DNA of 64,000 bases from Curtobacterium sp. VKM Ac-2922 (GTDB lineage Bacteria; Actinomycetota; Actinomycetes; Actinomycetales; Microbacteriaceae), in NCBI RefSeq assembly GCF_022815645.1, contig NZ_JALGRO010000009.1:108010-172009 (forward strand), written 5' to 3'. This document shows, piece after piece, positions 25,157 through 33,482 of the stretch. The position numbers and the translations under genes are program-made. The notes below the pieces were generated by a model. It searched no databases. It was not told the DNA's origin and was given only the letters and a program-made list of their open reading frames with translations. How positions within the stretch are numbered: position 1 is the stretch's first letter; every line of letters begins with the position of its first letter.

Positions 25157-25735
25157 TCAGGCGCCGCGGCCACCGGCCCGCCGGGCATGCGCCCGGTGCT
25201 TGATCGCCTCGATCACCGAGGTCTTGGCGTCGGCGTACGCGTTCATGTCGTCCCACTGCCGGGTCATCAGCGCACGCTTCGTCTGCTCGTACAGCGCGCG
25301 ATCGGCGTCATCGGCGCGCAGGTGGTCGCGCAGCAGCAGGTAGGCGTCGACGGCCGGGGTGCCCTGCTCGTACACGTGGACGTGCACGTCGCGCTCGGGC
25401 GTCCTGACGAGACGGTGGCCGGGCTCGCGCACGCGCAGCTGGTACCCGGCGACGAGCAGCGGCTCGAGGTACGCGGCCTCGTCGGTGACGTCCGGCACCG
25501 CGACGACCACGTCGATGATCGGTTTGGCAGCGAGCCCCGGCACCGCGGTCGACCCGATGTGCTCCACCACGACCGGCAACGCCCCGACTGCGCGACGGAT
25601 GCGCTGCTCGTGGTCGCGGTAGGTCGCGGGCCATGCCTCGTCGTACTCGTGCAGGCCGACGACGAGGGGTTCCGGACCGCCGACGATCTCGGTGGTCGTG
25701 ACGTCGGGACGCGGGGTCGGTGCAGGTGCTTCCAC
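25157..25735 (-). CDS. GrpB/UPF0157-family nucleotidyltransferase-fold protein
   Basis: A 192-aa protein of the GrpB family. The nucleotidyltransferase-like motif HIGSTAVPGLAAKPIIDVVV (about residues 59-78) and the later RDHLRADDADRALYEQTKRAL helix are diagnostic. The biochemical role of most members is not known; a fused example belongs to CoaE (dephospho-CoA kinase). GTG start with GGATGG upstream. It follows a lipoprotein pair on the same strand but is probably separate. Confidence 0.9.
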   Translation of the reverse strand: MEAPAPTPRPDVTTTEIVGGPEPLVVGLHEYDEAWPATYRDHEQRIRRAVGALPVVVEHIGSTAVPGLAAKPIIDVVVAVPDVTDEAAYLEPLLVAGYQLRVREPGHRLVRTPERDVHVHVYEQGTPAVDAYLLLRDHLRADDADRALYEQTKRALMTRQWDDMNAYADAKTSVIEAIKHRAHARRAGGRGA

Positions 25736-25787
25736 GGGTCCATCCTGCCCCCGGTCGGCTCTGGCCAGGACCCGCCCGCCCGCCTTC

Positions 25788-25922
25788 TCAGTGCCAGAGC
25801 ACCAGCAGTCCGACCAGCCCCGAGAAGGTCAGGGCGATCGCGCTGACGAGCACCCCGACCATGACGTCGTCCTCGGGTACGTCGTCGGTGTCCACCGGCC
25901 CGTGCTGCCGTCGTGTCCTCAT
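25788..25922 (-). CDS. 44-aa single-TM small membrane protein
   Basis: A very short protein: about 20 polar residues (MRTRRQHGPVDTDDVPEDD) followed by one helix (VMVGVLVSAIALTFSGLVGL) ending LVLWH. Its ATG at 25922 overlaps the stop of the lipoprotein gene by 4 bp (ATGA), which supports real, coupled translation. The acidic head and single helix suggest a membrane partner or regulatory peptide for the lipoprotein. No family recognised. Confidence 0.65.
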   Translation of the reverse strand: MRTRRQHGPVDTDDVPEDDVMVGVLVSAIALTFSGLVGLLVLWH

Positions 25923-26557
25923 GAGAACCGTGCCACGAGGCCGGGGACCACCGCGTGCGGCTGGATCGCGACCAGGCGGTAGGACGCGCCGTCGTCGAAC
26001 GTGAGTACGACCGTGTGCGGGCCGAACAGGTACGGCGACGCGGTCAGGCGGGGGCGGTTCGCGGTGAACTCGTAGACCACGGCCGTCCGGGCGAGCGACG
26101 ACCCGCGCTCCTCGTAGAGCGACACCTCGTCCGGGGACGTCCCCGTGGCACCGGCGCACGTGCTGTCGACGAGCCACTGCGTCGTGCCGATGCCGCGCAG
26201 GTCGCTCGCGCTGATGACGCTCGACACGACGTCGTCGCCGCAGATCTGCAGCCCCGGGTGCTCGGCGGCACGGACTGCCGCGGTGAGCCCGGGCACGGTG
26301 TCGGTCGACGGGTGAGCGGCCTGTTCTCCGGGCCGCGGGGGCTGTCCGGACGGGAAGTCCGCCGGCGTCGCGCTCGCCGTCGACGGCGAGGCCGGTGACG
26401 ACGCCCGGTCGCCGGCCGTGGTGGACGGCCGGACGCTCTCGCGGCTGTTCCCCGTCCGCGCTGCGTCGTGCGCCGGGGACTGCGCACACCCCGCCAGCAG
26501 TCCCGTGACGACCAGTGCTGCCGCCACGACGCCCGCGGTGGTCCTCGTGCGTTCCAT
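25919..26557 (-). CDS. hypothetical lipoprotein
   Basis: A 212-aa exported protein with a clear lipobox (LLAGC, C24). Residues 25-85 are a Ser/Thr/Pro/Ala-rich linker; the globular part (86-212) has LQICGDDVVSSV and DSTCAGATG, whose two cysteines could form a disulfide, and ends in a beta-rich TVVLTFDDGASYRLVAIQ. No family recognised. It is followed by, and overlaps, the 44-aa membrane protein gene. Confidence 0.82.
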   Translation of the reverse strand: MERTRTTAGVVAAALVVTGLLAGCAQSPAHDAARTGNSRESVRPSTTAGDRASSPASPSTASATPADFPSGQPPRPGEQAAHPSTDTVPGLTAAVRAAEHPGLQICGDDVVSSVISASDLRGIGTTQWLVDSTCAGATGTSPDEVSLYEERGSSLARTAVVYEFTANRPRLTASPYLFGPHTVVLTFDDGASYRLVAIQPHAVVPGLVARFS

Positions 26558-26781
26558 GTCCTCATCCTCCTCGTCGAGCGCGATCCGGTGCGTGCTCCCG
26601 ACGACGGAACCTACGGAGCCCGGGTGTCGACGCCGTGACGCCCGGCGCGGCAGGATGGCCCTGACGAGGTCCGGACGACCGTGCCCACGCGGATCTCGTC
26701 GTCACCGAACTGTCACACGACTGCCGCCGACGAGCCACCGCGGCGTCCCAGGATCGGGACGAACCCACCTGGAGGACCACG

Positions 26782-27303
26782 ATGACCACCGCAGCACCCC
26801 TCGATCCCCGCCCGCGGCGCGGCGCCGCCGCCACGGCGATCGCCGTCGCACTGGCAGTGGCCACGTGTGTCGCGGCGTCGCTCAGCATGGGTGCCCTCGG
26901 CACCCCCTCGGCCGACGCCGCACCGGTCGCGCAGGCGGCCAGCGCCTCGGGCGCCTTCCTGGCCGGGTGCGGCAGCGAGGCCGTCGCGTCGCCGCTCACC
27001 GTGCCGATCTGGTGCGCCTCGTCCGACCAGGTGCTGCAGGACCTGACGTGGTCCGCCTGGGGCGGCACGTCGGCCCGCGGTGTCGGCAGCTTCGTCGACA
27101 ACCCGTGTGACTGCGCGAGCGGGCAGCTGCACCGGTACGCCGTCGCCGTCTCGCTGGACGACCAGGTCGCCGTCGCCGGCACCACCCGGTACGAGCGACT
27201 CCGCATCACGTTCGCCAACGGTCGTCCGGGGTGGGCCTCACGCCCGACGATGTCCTTCCGATGGAGTGACCAGGGCTTCGTCACCGACCAGGTCCTGTCG
27301 TGA
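26782..27303 (+). CDS. secreted hypothetical protein co-encoded with a two-component system
   Basis: A 173-aa protein with a twin-arginine-like, Ala-rich N-terminus (PRPRRGAAATAIAVALAVAT) and a cleavage region at about 46-50. The mature part contains four cysteines (AGCGSE, PIWCASS, NPCDCASG), a pattern suited to disulfides, and a beta-rich end. Its stop overlaps the response-regulator GTG by 4 bp, tying it to the two-component system that follows; a role as extracellular sensor ligand or output is inferred. AGGACC sits just upstream of the ATG. Confidence 0.78.
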   Translation: MTTAAPLDPRPRRGAAATAIAVALAVATCVAASLSMGALGTPSADAAPVAQAASASGAFLAGCGSEAVASPLTVPIWCASSDQVLQDLTWSAWGGTSARGVGSFVDNPCDCASGQLHRYAVAVSLDDQVAVAGTTRYERLRITFANGRPGWASRPTMSFRWSDQGFVTDQVLS

Positions 27304-27980
27304 CCGACCCCGTCGAGGGTGGCGCGTCCGTCCTGCTCGCCGAGGACGACGACGACGTCCGTGAGACCACACGACTGCTGTTGCTCCGCCGGGGCTTCCG
27401 CGTGCAGGAGGCCGCGGACGGCGTCATCGCGCTCGACCTCGCCCGCGCGGCGCTGCCGGACATCGCCGTGGTCGACGTCGCCATGCCGCGGATGGACGGC
27501 TTCGCGCTGGCCCGGGAACTCACGGCGCTGTCCGTGCCCGTGGTGTTCCTGACCGCCAGGGACCTGCCGACGGACATCGCCGGCGGGCTGCTCGCCGGCG
27601 CTGACGACTACGTCACGAAGCCGTTCGACCCCGATGTCCTGGCCGCTCGGCTGACCGCGGTGCTCCGACGCACCGGGACGCGCCCGGTGCGGACCGAGCG
27701 GATCGGCACCATCGTCGTCGAACACGACGCCAAGCGGGTGCTGCGCGGTTCGACGCCGGTGCCGCTCAGTGCGACGGAGTTCCGCGTCCTGCAGGCCCTG
27801 CTGGCGAACCGCGGCGCCGTGTTGTCGCGCGAGCAGGTCGTCGCGATCGTCTGGGGTTCGACGTGGCAGGACCCGCGGATCGTCGACACGAACGTGCAGC
27901 GCCTGCGGCGGAAGCTCGGCAGCGACGCCGTCGAGACCGTCCGCGGCTTCGGCTACCGGATCGCGGCGGCCACACCGTGA
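27300..27980 (+). CDS. OmpR-family response regulator
   Basis: A 226-aa DNA-binding response regulator. Receiver: acidic cluster LLAEDDDD, phospho-acceptor D59 in VVDVAMPRMDG, Thr in FLTARDL, Lys in VTKPFDP. Winged helix from about 130: ATEFRVLQALLANRGAVLSREQ and VDTNVQRLRRKLGS with the C-terminal hairpin VRGFGYRIA. GTGA overlaps on both sides join it to the secreted-protein gene and the kinase gene. Confidence 0.94.
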   Translation: MTDPVEGGASVLLAEDDDDVRETTRLLLLRRGFRVQEAADGVIALDLARAALPDIAVVDVAMPRMDGFALARELTALSVPVVFLTARDLPTDIAGGLLAGADDYVTKPFDPDVLAARLTAVLRRTGTRPVRTERIGTIVVEHDAKRVLRGSTPVPLSATEFRVLQALLANRGAVLSREQVVAIVWGSTWQDPRIVDTNVQRLRRKLGSDAVETVRGFGYRIAAATP

Positions 27981-29221
27981 CGACCTGGACGTCCGGACCC
28001 GTTGCTCCCGCCGCGCGACCCGTCATCACGACACGGGTCGCCTGGTACCGGTCCCTCCGCGTCCGGACGGCCACGGCCATGGCGCTCCTCGCGCTCACCC
28101 TGGTGCTGGCCGCGGGTGCCGTGTTCGCCCACACCTCGATCACCGGTGCGCGCGAACAGCTCCGGGCGCAGGCCGTCGCGCAGCTGCGCGAGACCGCGGC
28201 GACCGACGCGTTCGGCGGTGCGCTGCCGTCCCGAGCCACCTCGGACCCGGCGGCGCTGCCGGGTCCCCTCCGCCGCGCACTCACCGGCGACCAGGTGGTC
28301 ACGTACGACGACGGCGACGCGATGTGGGCCGCGCGCGGGCAGGGCGACGACCTGCTCGCGACGCGGGTGTCAGCAGCGCCGGTCCGCCAGCAGTGGAACG
28401 CGCTCGTCGAGACCTTCGCGGTCAGTGGCGCAGCGGCAGCGCTCATCGCGGCCGTCGCCTCGTGGTTCGTCGCCGGGCGGCTGACCGGGCGACTCCGACG
28501 TACCGCCAGCACCGTCAACGACGCGATCGGGGGGCGGCAGGCGGCGCCGGCAGCAACCGCCGAGGACGACGAGGTGGGCGTGCTGTCCCGCGGCATCGCC
28601 GACACGGCCGCCGCGCTCGCCGCCCGGCTCGAGCGGGAACGCGCCGTCAGCGCCGACGTCGCCCACGACCTGAAGACCCCGTTGACGGCGCTCAGCAGCG
28701 CGGCCGCCCTGCTCGGCGACGACGAGGACGCCGCACGGATCCGTCGGTTGGTCCGGCGGTTGCGCGACCTGGTCGACGACCTGCTGCGACTCGCCCAGGC
28801 ACAGCACGACACACCCGCGGTGCAGGTCCGACCGACGTCGATGGCGGGTGCCGTCGAACAGGTCCTCGAGGACCAGGCCACCGGCGACGTCCCGCTGCGC
28901 GTGCTCGCCGACGCGACCGTGCCGCTCGACGCCGACCGACTCGCCCGGGCGCTGACGAACCTGGTGCAGAACGCCCGGCAGCACGGCGGCGGTCACGTGG
29001 TCGTCGAGGTCGACGGCCACGAGGTCCGTGTCGTCGACGACGGCCCGGGATTCCCCGAGGCGATCCTGCGCGACGGACCGCGCCGGTTCGGCGCGCTCGG
29101 CACGGCCGGCGGAACGGGCATCGGCCTGGCCATCGCCCTGCACCACGCCGAGGCGATGGGCGCGCGCCTGGTGCTCAGCACCACCGACGGCGGAGCGTGT
29201 GCGGCCCTGCGGTTCGGCTGA
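27977..29221 (+). CDS. sensor histidine kinase
   Basis: A 414-aa kinase. TM1 at about 33-52, a short extracytoplasmic loop of about 95 residues, TM2 at about 148-166, HAMP-like linker, phospho-acceptor H230 in SADVAHDLKTPLTALS, N-box LTNLVQNARQHGGG, and G boxes VDDGPGFPEAILR and GGTGIGLAIA. The sensor loop is too small for a PAS domain, so direct binding of a small signal or partner protein is likelier. Last gene of the operon; a 19-bp hairpin terminator follows immediately. Confidence 0.94.
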   Translation: MTTWTSGPVAPAARPVITTRVAWYRSLRVRTATAMALLALTLVLAAGAVFAHTSITGAREQLRAQAVAQLRETAATDAFGGALPSRATSDPAALPGPLRRALTGDQVVTYDDGDAMWAARGQGDDLLATRVSAAPVRQQWNALVETFAVSGAAAALIAAVASWFVAGRLTGRLRRTASTVNDAIGGRQAAPAATAEDDEVGVLSRGIADTAAALAARLERERAVSADVAHDLKTPLTALSSAAALLGDDEDAARIRRLVRRLRDLVDDLLRLAQAQHDTPAVQVRPTSMAGAVEQVLEDQATGDVPLRVLADATVPLDADRLARALTNLVQNARQHGGGHVVVEVDGHEVRVVDDGPGFPEAILRDGPRRFGALGTAGGTGIGLAIALHHAEAMGARLVLSTTDGGACAALRFG

Positions 29222-29222
29222 C

Positions 29223-29272
29223 CACCGGACGGGAGGCGCGGGACCGGCCGGCACCGCGCCTCCCGTCCGGTG
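29223..29272 (+). terminator. strong rho-independent-type hairpin after the kinase gene
   Basis: Two perfect 19-nt arms (CACCGGACGGGAGGCGCGG and its complement) around a 12-nt loop begin 1-2 nt after the kinase stop codon. It is the longest perfect stem in the window and separates the two-component operon from the AraC cassette. No T-run follows. Confidence 0.8.
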
Positions 29273-29361
29273 TCCTGGTCGCGTCCACCGCCCCTGGGAG
29301 CCCGCCGACACCCCGTGGACACGGGTCGCGGACCGTACTCGGGCCGTGTCAGGATGAGGCC

Positions 29362-30306
29362 GTGACGGCGATGCCGCTCCCGGAACGGCAGCCCACGTTC
29401 CGGAGGTACCGGGTGGTGACCATCAGTGAACACCGCGGTGCGGAGCTCGAGGCGACCTACGGGCTGTCCGACGGCGTCGACGGTTCGCTCGACCAGTTCC
29501 AGTACGCGGGTGCCGGTGACGCCGACCTGTCGATGCGCGGCGCGACGGTCGAGGGCACGCGCACCGGACGTATGCGGCACCGGCGCGACCACATCGTGTT
29601 CTGGATCGGCGACGGCACCGCGACACTCACACCGGAGTCCGGCGAGACGCTGACCGCTGTCCCGGGACGACCCATGATGCTCTCCGGCAGCGTGGCCTAC
29701 GACTTCACGGCCGACACCCGCAAGGTGACGATGCTGCACGTGTCCGAAGCACTGCTGCGCCGGTGTCTCGCCGCCCGCGGTGTCGTGCTGCGCGGGCCGT
29801 TGGTCTTCGACGAGCAGCCCGACGGCATCGCGTCGCTGCGCGATCTGCAGGCGGAGCTGCGCCGGTCGACCCCCGACCTGGTCAACGCCGAGGTGACCGG
29901 AGCCGAGCGGGCGCTGCTCGACGCGCGCGTCGCGGATGCCGTCGTCCGGACGTTCCCGGTCCGGGCCGCCCCGAGCCTCGCCTCGCCCTCCGTCTCGCGT
30001 GCGGTCGACCTGATGCACCTGGACGCCCGGTCTCCGCTGACACTCGAGGACCTGGCCGACGCGTCGGGACTGAGCATCCGCGGACTGCAGAACGCCTTCT
30101 CCCGCGACCTCGACACGACCCCGACCAAGTACCTGCGCGACCTGCGCCTGGACGGTGCCCGGCGCGAGCTCGAGGACGGCGAGGCGTCCGCCGTGGCCGA
30201 GGTCGCACGCGACTGGCAGTTCAACCACCTGGGTCGGTTCGCGAGTGCCTACGGTGAGCGGTTCGGCGAGCGGCCGAGCGAGACGCTGCGGCGGCGGCGG
30301 GGCTGA
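29362..30306 (+). CDS. AraC-family transcriptional regulator
   Basis: A 314-aa activator-type regulator. The N-terminal about 190 residues form a cupin-like ligand domain with GRMRHRRDHIVFWIGDG; the C-terminal double helix-turn-helix is at about 205-310 (LTLEDLADASGLSIRGLQNA, TPTKYLRDLRLDGARRELED, VARDWQFNHLGRFASAYGER). GTG at 29362 has AGGATGAGG upstream. The next two genes, a carboxymuconolactone-decarboxylase-like protein and a cupin, face the same way and are the probable targets. Confidence 0.92.
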   Translation: MTAMPLPERQPTFRRYRVVTISEHRGAELEATYGLSDGVDGSLDQFQYAGAGDADLSMRGATVEGTRTGRMRHRRDHIVFWIGDGTATLTPESGETLTAVPGRPMMLSGSVAYDFTADTRKVTMLHVSEALLRRCLAARGVVLRGPLVFDEQPDGIASLRDLQAELRRSTPDLVNAEVTGAERALLDARVADAVVRTFPVRAAPSLASPSVSRAVDLMHLDARSPLTLEDLADASGLSIRGLQNAFSRDLDTTPTKYLRDLRLDGARRELEDGEASAVAEVARDWQFNHLGRFASAYGERFGERPSETLRRRRG

Positions 30307-30424
30307 GTCGCGGCGTCCACGCCGGCCCGGCGAGGGGTACTCCCCCAGTGCATCCCTCGGGTTCTCTGACCGGCCTAGCGTCGATCGTGCCGCCGGATCG
30401 GCGGTCGACGGAAGGACGCAGCAG

Positions 30425-31168
30425 ATGACCACGAGTGACCTCGCGCCGGGTGACCTCACCGTGACGGACCCCGAGTTCGTCGCGATCCACCAGCACTTCG
30501 CGTTCGACGAGGTGCTCGCGCACACGTCGCTGTCCCAGGCCGACCGGTTCGTCGTCCAGCTCGGCGCGGTCGTCGCCGTGGGCGGACGGACCGAGTTCCG
30601 GGCACTGGTCGTGGCCGCGCTCGACGCCGGGGTCAGCCCCATCGTCGCCAAGGAGGTCGTCTACCAGGCGACCGCGTACGTCGGGTCGGCACGCTCGACC
30701 GACTTCCTCGTGGTCCTCAACGAGCTGCTGACCGAGCGCGGCGTCGCGCTGCCGCTCGCGGGGCAGTCGACCACGTCCGCGGCGGACCGGCTGCCGGTCG
30801 GCCGGGCGAAACAGAGCGAGATCGTCGGCACCGAGGCGGTCGACCGGATGTACGACCAGGCTCCGGCCGACGCCCTGCACTTCCAGGAGTTCCTGTCCGG
30901 CAACTGCTTCGGCGACTGGTACACGCGCACCGGACTCGACGTGCAGCGCCGCGAACTGCTGACCTTCGCGATCCTGGTCGGGCTCGGCGGCGCCGACGCC
31001 CAGGTGGCCGGGCACGTCGCGATGAACCTGCACGTCGGGAACACCCGACAGGACCTGCTCGACGTCCTCACCGTCCTGGTGCCGTACGTCGGGTACCCCC
31101 GCACACTCAACGGCCTGACGGCCATCAACGACGGCGCCCCCGCCGGCGCAGGAGAGGACCACGCATGA
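30425..31168 (+). CDS. carboxymuconolactone decarboxylase-family protein (two CMD repeats)
   Basis: A 247-aa all-helical protein with two CMD-like units: residues about 38-105 (LSQADRFVVQLGAVVAVGGR, VVAALDAGVSPIVAKEVVYQ) and about 165-240 (RRELLTFAILVGLGGADAQV, HVAMNLHVGNTRQDLLDVLT). The CxxC pair of the peroxidase AhpD is absent, which argues against a thiol peroxidase and for a lactone/decarboxylase-like or unknown activity. GAAGGA precedes the ATG. Its stop overlaps the cupin ATG by 4 bp, a pairing commonly seen in this family. Confidence 0.88.
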   Translation: MTTSDLAPGDLTVTDPEFVAIHQHFAFDEVLAHTSLSQADRFVVQLGAVVAVGGRTEFRALVVAALDAGVSPIVAKEVVYQATAYVGSARSTDFLVVLNELLTERGVALPLAGQSTTSAADRLPVGRAKQSEIVGTEAVDRMYDQAPADALHFQEFLSGNCFGDWYTRTGLDVQRRELLTFAILVGLGGADAQVAGHVAMNLHVGNTRQDLLDVLTVLVPYVGYPRTLNGLTAINDGAPAGAGEDHA

Positions 31169-31566
31169 ACATCGAGCCCCGCACCCCCACCCGCAAGAAC
31201 CCGCCCGAGCAGTTCGCCGGCGACGTCTGGGTCGACAGCATCGTGACCCCGCACGAGGACGGCCAGCACGCCACCGCCGCCCTGGTCCGCTTCGCACCGG
31301 GTGCCCGCACCGCGTGGCACTCCCACGAGAAGGGGCAGTACCTGCACGTCACCGCCGGGGTCGCCCGCTTCGGCACCCGCGACGGCGAGGTCATCGAGGT
31401 CCACCCCGGCCAGACGCTCTACACCCCGCCCGGACAGGAGCACTTCCACGCCTCGACCGAGGACGGCTTCATGGAGCACATCGCGTTCCTCGAGCTCGGT
31501 GACGACCCGAGCGTGGCGACCACCTGGAAGGAACACGTCACCGACGAGGAGCTCGCCGGACGCTGA
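31165..31566 (+). CDS. single-domain cupin
   Basis: A 133-aa cupin. Metal-binding motif 1 is TAWHSHEKGQYLHVTAGVARF (two His and the Glu) and motif 2 is PPGQEHFHAST. It overlaps the CMD-family gene by ATGA and so belongs to the AraC-controlled cassette. Such cupin/CMD pairs are often annotated as quinone- or carboxylate-modifying; the substrate here is not determinable. Confidence 0.9.
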   Translation: MNIEPRTPTRKNPPEQFAGDVWVDSIVTPHEDGQHATAALVRFAPGARTAWHSHEKGQYLHVTAGVARFGTRDGEVIEVHPGQTLYTPPGQEHFHASTEDGFMEHIAFLELGDDPSVATTWKEHVTDEELAGR

Positions 31567-31598
31567 GTCCGGGGAGCATCCCATGCGGTACGCGCAAG

Positions 31599-32816
31599 AT
31601 GGGAGGCGTGTTCATCCCCACCCGAGCAGCCGGCCTCGAAGCACTCGACGAGTTCGTGCCCCACGCGGGCGCCGAATACCGCCGCGACCGCAACCACGAC
31701 CTCGGCCCCGCGCGGACCAACGTCTCCGGGCTGTCGCCGTACATCCGGCACCGCTTGATCACCGAGCACGAGGTGGTCGACGCGGTGCTCGCCCGTCACA
31801 GCCTGTCGGCCGCCGACAAGTTCGTGCAAGAGGTCTTCTGGCGCACCTACTGGAAGGGGTGGCTCGAGCAGCGGCCGGAGGTCTGGCGGCGGTACCGCGC
31901 CGAGGTCCGCGACCTGCTGGCAGCCGACCCGCCCGGCGGGTACGCGGACGCGGTCGCCGGGCGGAGCGGCATCGACGCGATGGACGCCTGGGTGCGGGAA
32001 CTCGTCGACACCGGCTACCTGCACAACCACGTCCGGATGTGGTTCGCGAGCATCTGGGTCTTCACGCTCGGGCTGCCGTGGCAGCTCGGTGCGGACTTCT
32101 TCCTCCGGCACCTGCTCGACGGCGATGCCGCATCCAACACGCTGTCGTGGCGGTGGGTCGCCGGGCTGCAGACCAGGGGGAAGACGTACCTGGCGACGGC
32201 GGCGAACATCGCGCAGTACACCGACGGGCGCTTCGCACCCTCCGGGCTGGCCACCACGGCTCGGGCGCTCGACGAGGAACCGTTCCCCCGGCCCACGGCG
32301 ATCCGACCCGACGACGTCGACGGCACGGTCGGCGACCGCGTCGGGCTGCTCCTGCACGAGGAGGACCTGGACGCCGCGAGCCTGCTGGCCGAGCAACCGG
32401 GGCTCGTGTCGTCGCTGACCGCGACGGCGGTGTCCGTCGATCCCGACGGGCGTTCTCCTGCGCCCGCCTCGTCGCTGGTGACCGCGTTCACGACCGGAGC
32501 CGCAGCGGACGCAGCGGAGCACACCCTCGATGCGCAGGGCCGGCCGGCCGAAGTACTCGGTGGGGCGGACCTGACCGTCCTGGTCCGGTGGGCTACCGCT
32601 GCGGGACTCGACACGGTCGTCGTGCCGTACGCCCCCGTCGGACCGGTCAGCGAGCGGCTCGATGCCGCGCGGCCGGCCCTGCACGCCGAGGGGATCGCGC
32701 TCGTCACGGTGCGACGACGGTGGGACAGCCGCGCCTGGCCGCACGCGTCGCGTGGGTTCTTCCCGTTCCGCGGCCAGATCCCGGAGTTGGTGCAGGCGAG
32801 TACTCGGTCGTCCTGA
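31599..32816 (+). CDS. photolyase/cryptochrome-family FAD-binding protein with atypical domain order
   Basis: A 405-aa flavoprotein. The first about 215 residues match the C-terminal FAD domain of photolyases: NVSGLSPYIRHRLI, QEVFWRTYWKGWLE, the TGYLHNHVRMWFAS helix, and LSWRWVAGLQT with YLATAANIAQYTDGRF. The antenna domain that normally comes first is missing; instead about 185 residues after it look alpha/beta (VGLLLHEEDLDAASLLAE, LDTVVVPYAPVGPVSERL, GIALVTVRRRWD), so the order may be reversed. DNA repair or blue-light sensing is possible. No Shine-Dalgarno is seen before ATG 31599; GTG 31608 is an alternative. Confidence 0.82.
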   Translation: MGGVFIPTRAAGLEALDEFVPHAGAEYRRDRNHDLGPARTNVSGLSPYIRHRLITEHEVVDAVLARHSLSAADKFVQEVFWRTYWKGWLEQRPEVWRRYRAEVRDLLAADPPGGYADAVAGRSGIDAMDAWVRELVDTGYLHNHVRMWFASIWVFTLGLPWQLGADFFLRHLLDGDAASNTLSWRWVAGLQTRGKTYLATAANIAQYTDGRFAPSGLATTARALDEEPFPRPTAIRPDDVDGTVGDRVGLLLHEEDLDAASLLAEQPGLVSSLTATAVSVDPDGRSPAPASSLVTAFTTGAAADAAEHTLDAQGRPAEVLGGADLTVLVRWATAAGLDTVVVPYAPVGPVSERLDAARPALHAEGIALVTVRRRWDSRAWPHASRGFFPFRGQIPELVQASTRSS

Positions 32817-32875
32817 CCGGGCCAGGAGGATCGCCCCACCGTCCCCGCGCTGGTCACCGAAACCAGATGGGAACG

Positions 32876-32918
32876 ACGAAGCCCCGGCCGGTCCTGGTGG
32901 ACCTGCCGGGGCGTTCGT
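32876..32918 (-). terminator. terminator of the minus-strand tRNA cluster
   Basis: A hairpin with arms ACGAAGCCCCGGC and GCCGGGGCGTTCGT (one bulged base) lies 6 bp beyond the 3' end of tRNA-Val(GAC). It would end transcription of the Gly-Cys-Val tRNA unit and may also stop the plus-strand photolyase-like gene. Confidence 0.7.
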
Positions 32919-32923
32919 GCTGG

Positions 32924-32995
32924 TGGGCGATACTGGGATCGAACCAGTGACCTCTTCCGTGTCAGGGAAGCGCGCTACCGCTGCGCCAATCGCCC
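32924..32995 (-). tRNA. tRNA-Val (GAC)
   Basis: A 72-nt cloverleaf: acceptor GGGCGAT/ATCGCCC, discriminator A, T-loop GTTCGATCC, anticodon stem-loop CTTCC-CTGACAC-GGAAG with anticodon GAC. CCA is not encoded. Last of three minus-strand tRNAs. Confidence 0.96.
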
Positions 32996-33035
32996 AGAGT
33001 CTCTGCGGGGCAGAGCCTTGGAGGGTGTTGCTGGA

Positions 33036-33106
33036 GGTGGGGACGGGATTCGAACCCGCGTGGACGGCTTTGCAGGCCGCTGCCTAGCCTCTCGGCCACC
33101 CCACCA
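33036..33106 (-). tRNA. tRNA-Cys (GCA)
   Basis: A 71-nt cloverleaf: acceptor GGTGGGG/CCCCACC, discriminator T, T-loop GTTCGAATC, anticodon GCA within GCCTGCAAAGC. Middle gene of the Gly-Cys-Val minus-strand unit. Confidence 0.96.
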
Positions 33107-33187
33107 TCGAGGTTCACGTCTCCGTGAGTACCCGAACGGTGGGATACCCTCTGGTGAGAAACCAGCCCCCGAGGGAACCGGTACTCG

Positions 33188-33259
33188 AGCGGATGACGAG
33201 ATTCGAACTCGCGACCCTCACCTTGGCAAGGTGATGCGCTACCACTGCGCCACATCCGC
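33188..33259 (-). tRNA. tRNA-Gly (GCC), second copy
   Basis: Identical over all 72 nt to the tRNA-Gly at 12227-12298: acceptor GCGGATG/CATCCGC, anticodon GCC. First gene of the minus-strand tRNA unit. Confidence 0.96.
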
Positions 33260-33312
33260 AAGACGTGACCGAGGCCACATCCGTGTCGGCCCGCTCTCGC
33301 GGCGACTCATGA

Positions 33313-33342
33313 ACCTTATCCGACTCCGAGCCCTTTCGCCAA
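33313..33342 (-). promoter_or_regulatory. candidate sigma-70 promoter of the minus-strand tRNA unit
   Basis: On the minus strand TTGGCG (33342-33337) and TAAGGT (33318-33313) are separated by 18 bp and lie about 54 nt upstream of tRNA-Gly. It is the best -35/-10 pair in the divergent tRNA gap. Confidence 0.55.
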
Positions 33343-33431
33343 AATCGCTCTCGTTCACCGGGCGTGTCCCCCGAGTCCACGCGGAACGGGGCTGTCGAAC
33401 GGCCCGCGACGCGCGCGAGCAGGGCGCCCGG

Positions 33432-33461
33432 TTCGGCAGTCCCCGCGACATCCGCTACTAT
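33432..33461 (+). promoter_or_regulatory. candidate promoter of tRNA-Val(CAC)
   Basis: TTCGGC and TACTAT separated by 18 bp place a transcription start about 14 nt before tRNA-Val(CAC). The -10 is close to consensus; the -35 is weak. Confidence 0.5.
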
Positions 33462-33482
33462 CGATCCGCACGCAAGTGCAGG

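Noticed and set aside
30338-30352. GGGG-N4-CCCC inverted repeat upstream of the CMD gene as an AraC site
   Set aside because: Only 4-bp GC arms; expected by chance in this composition.
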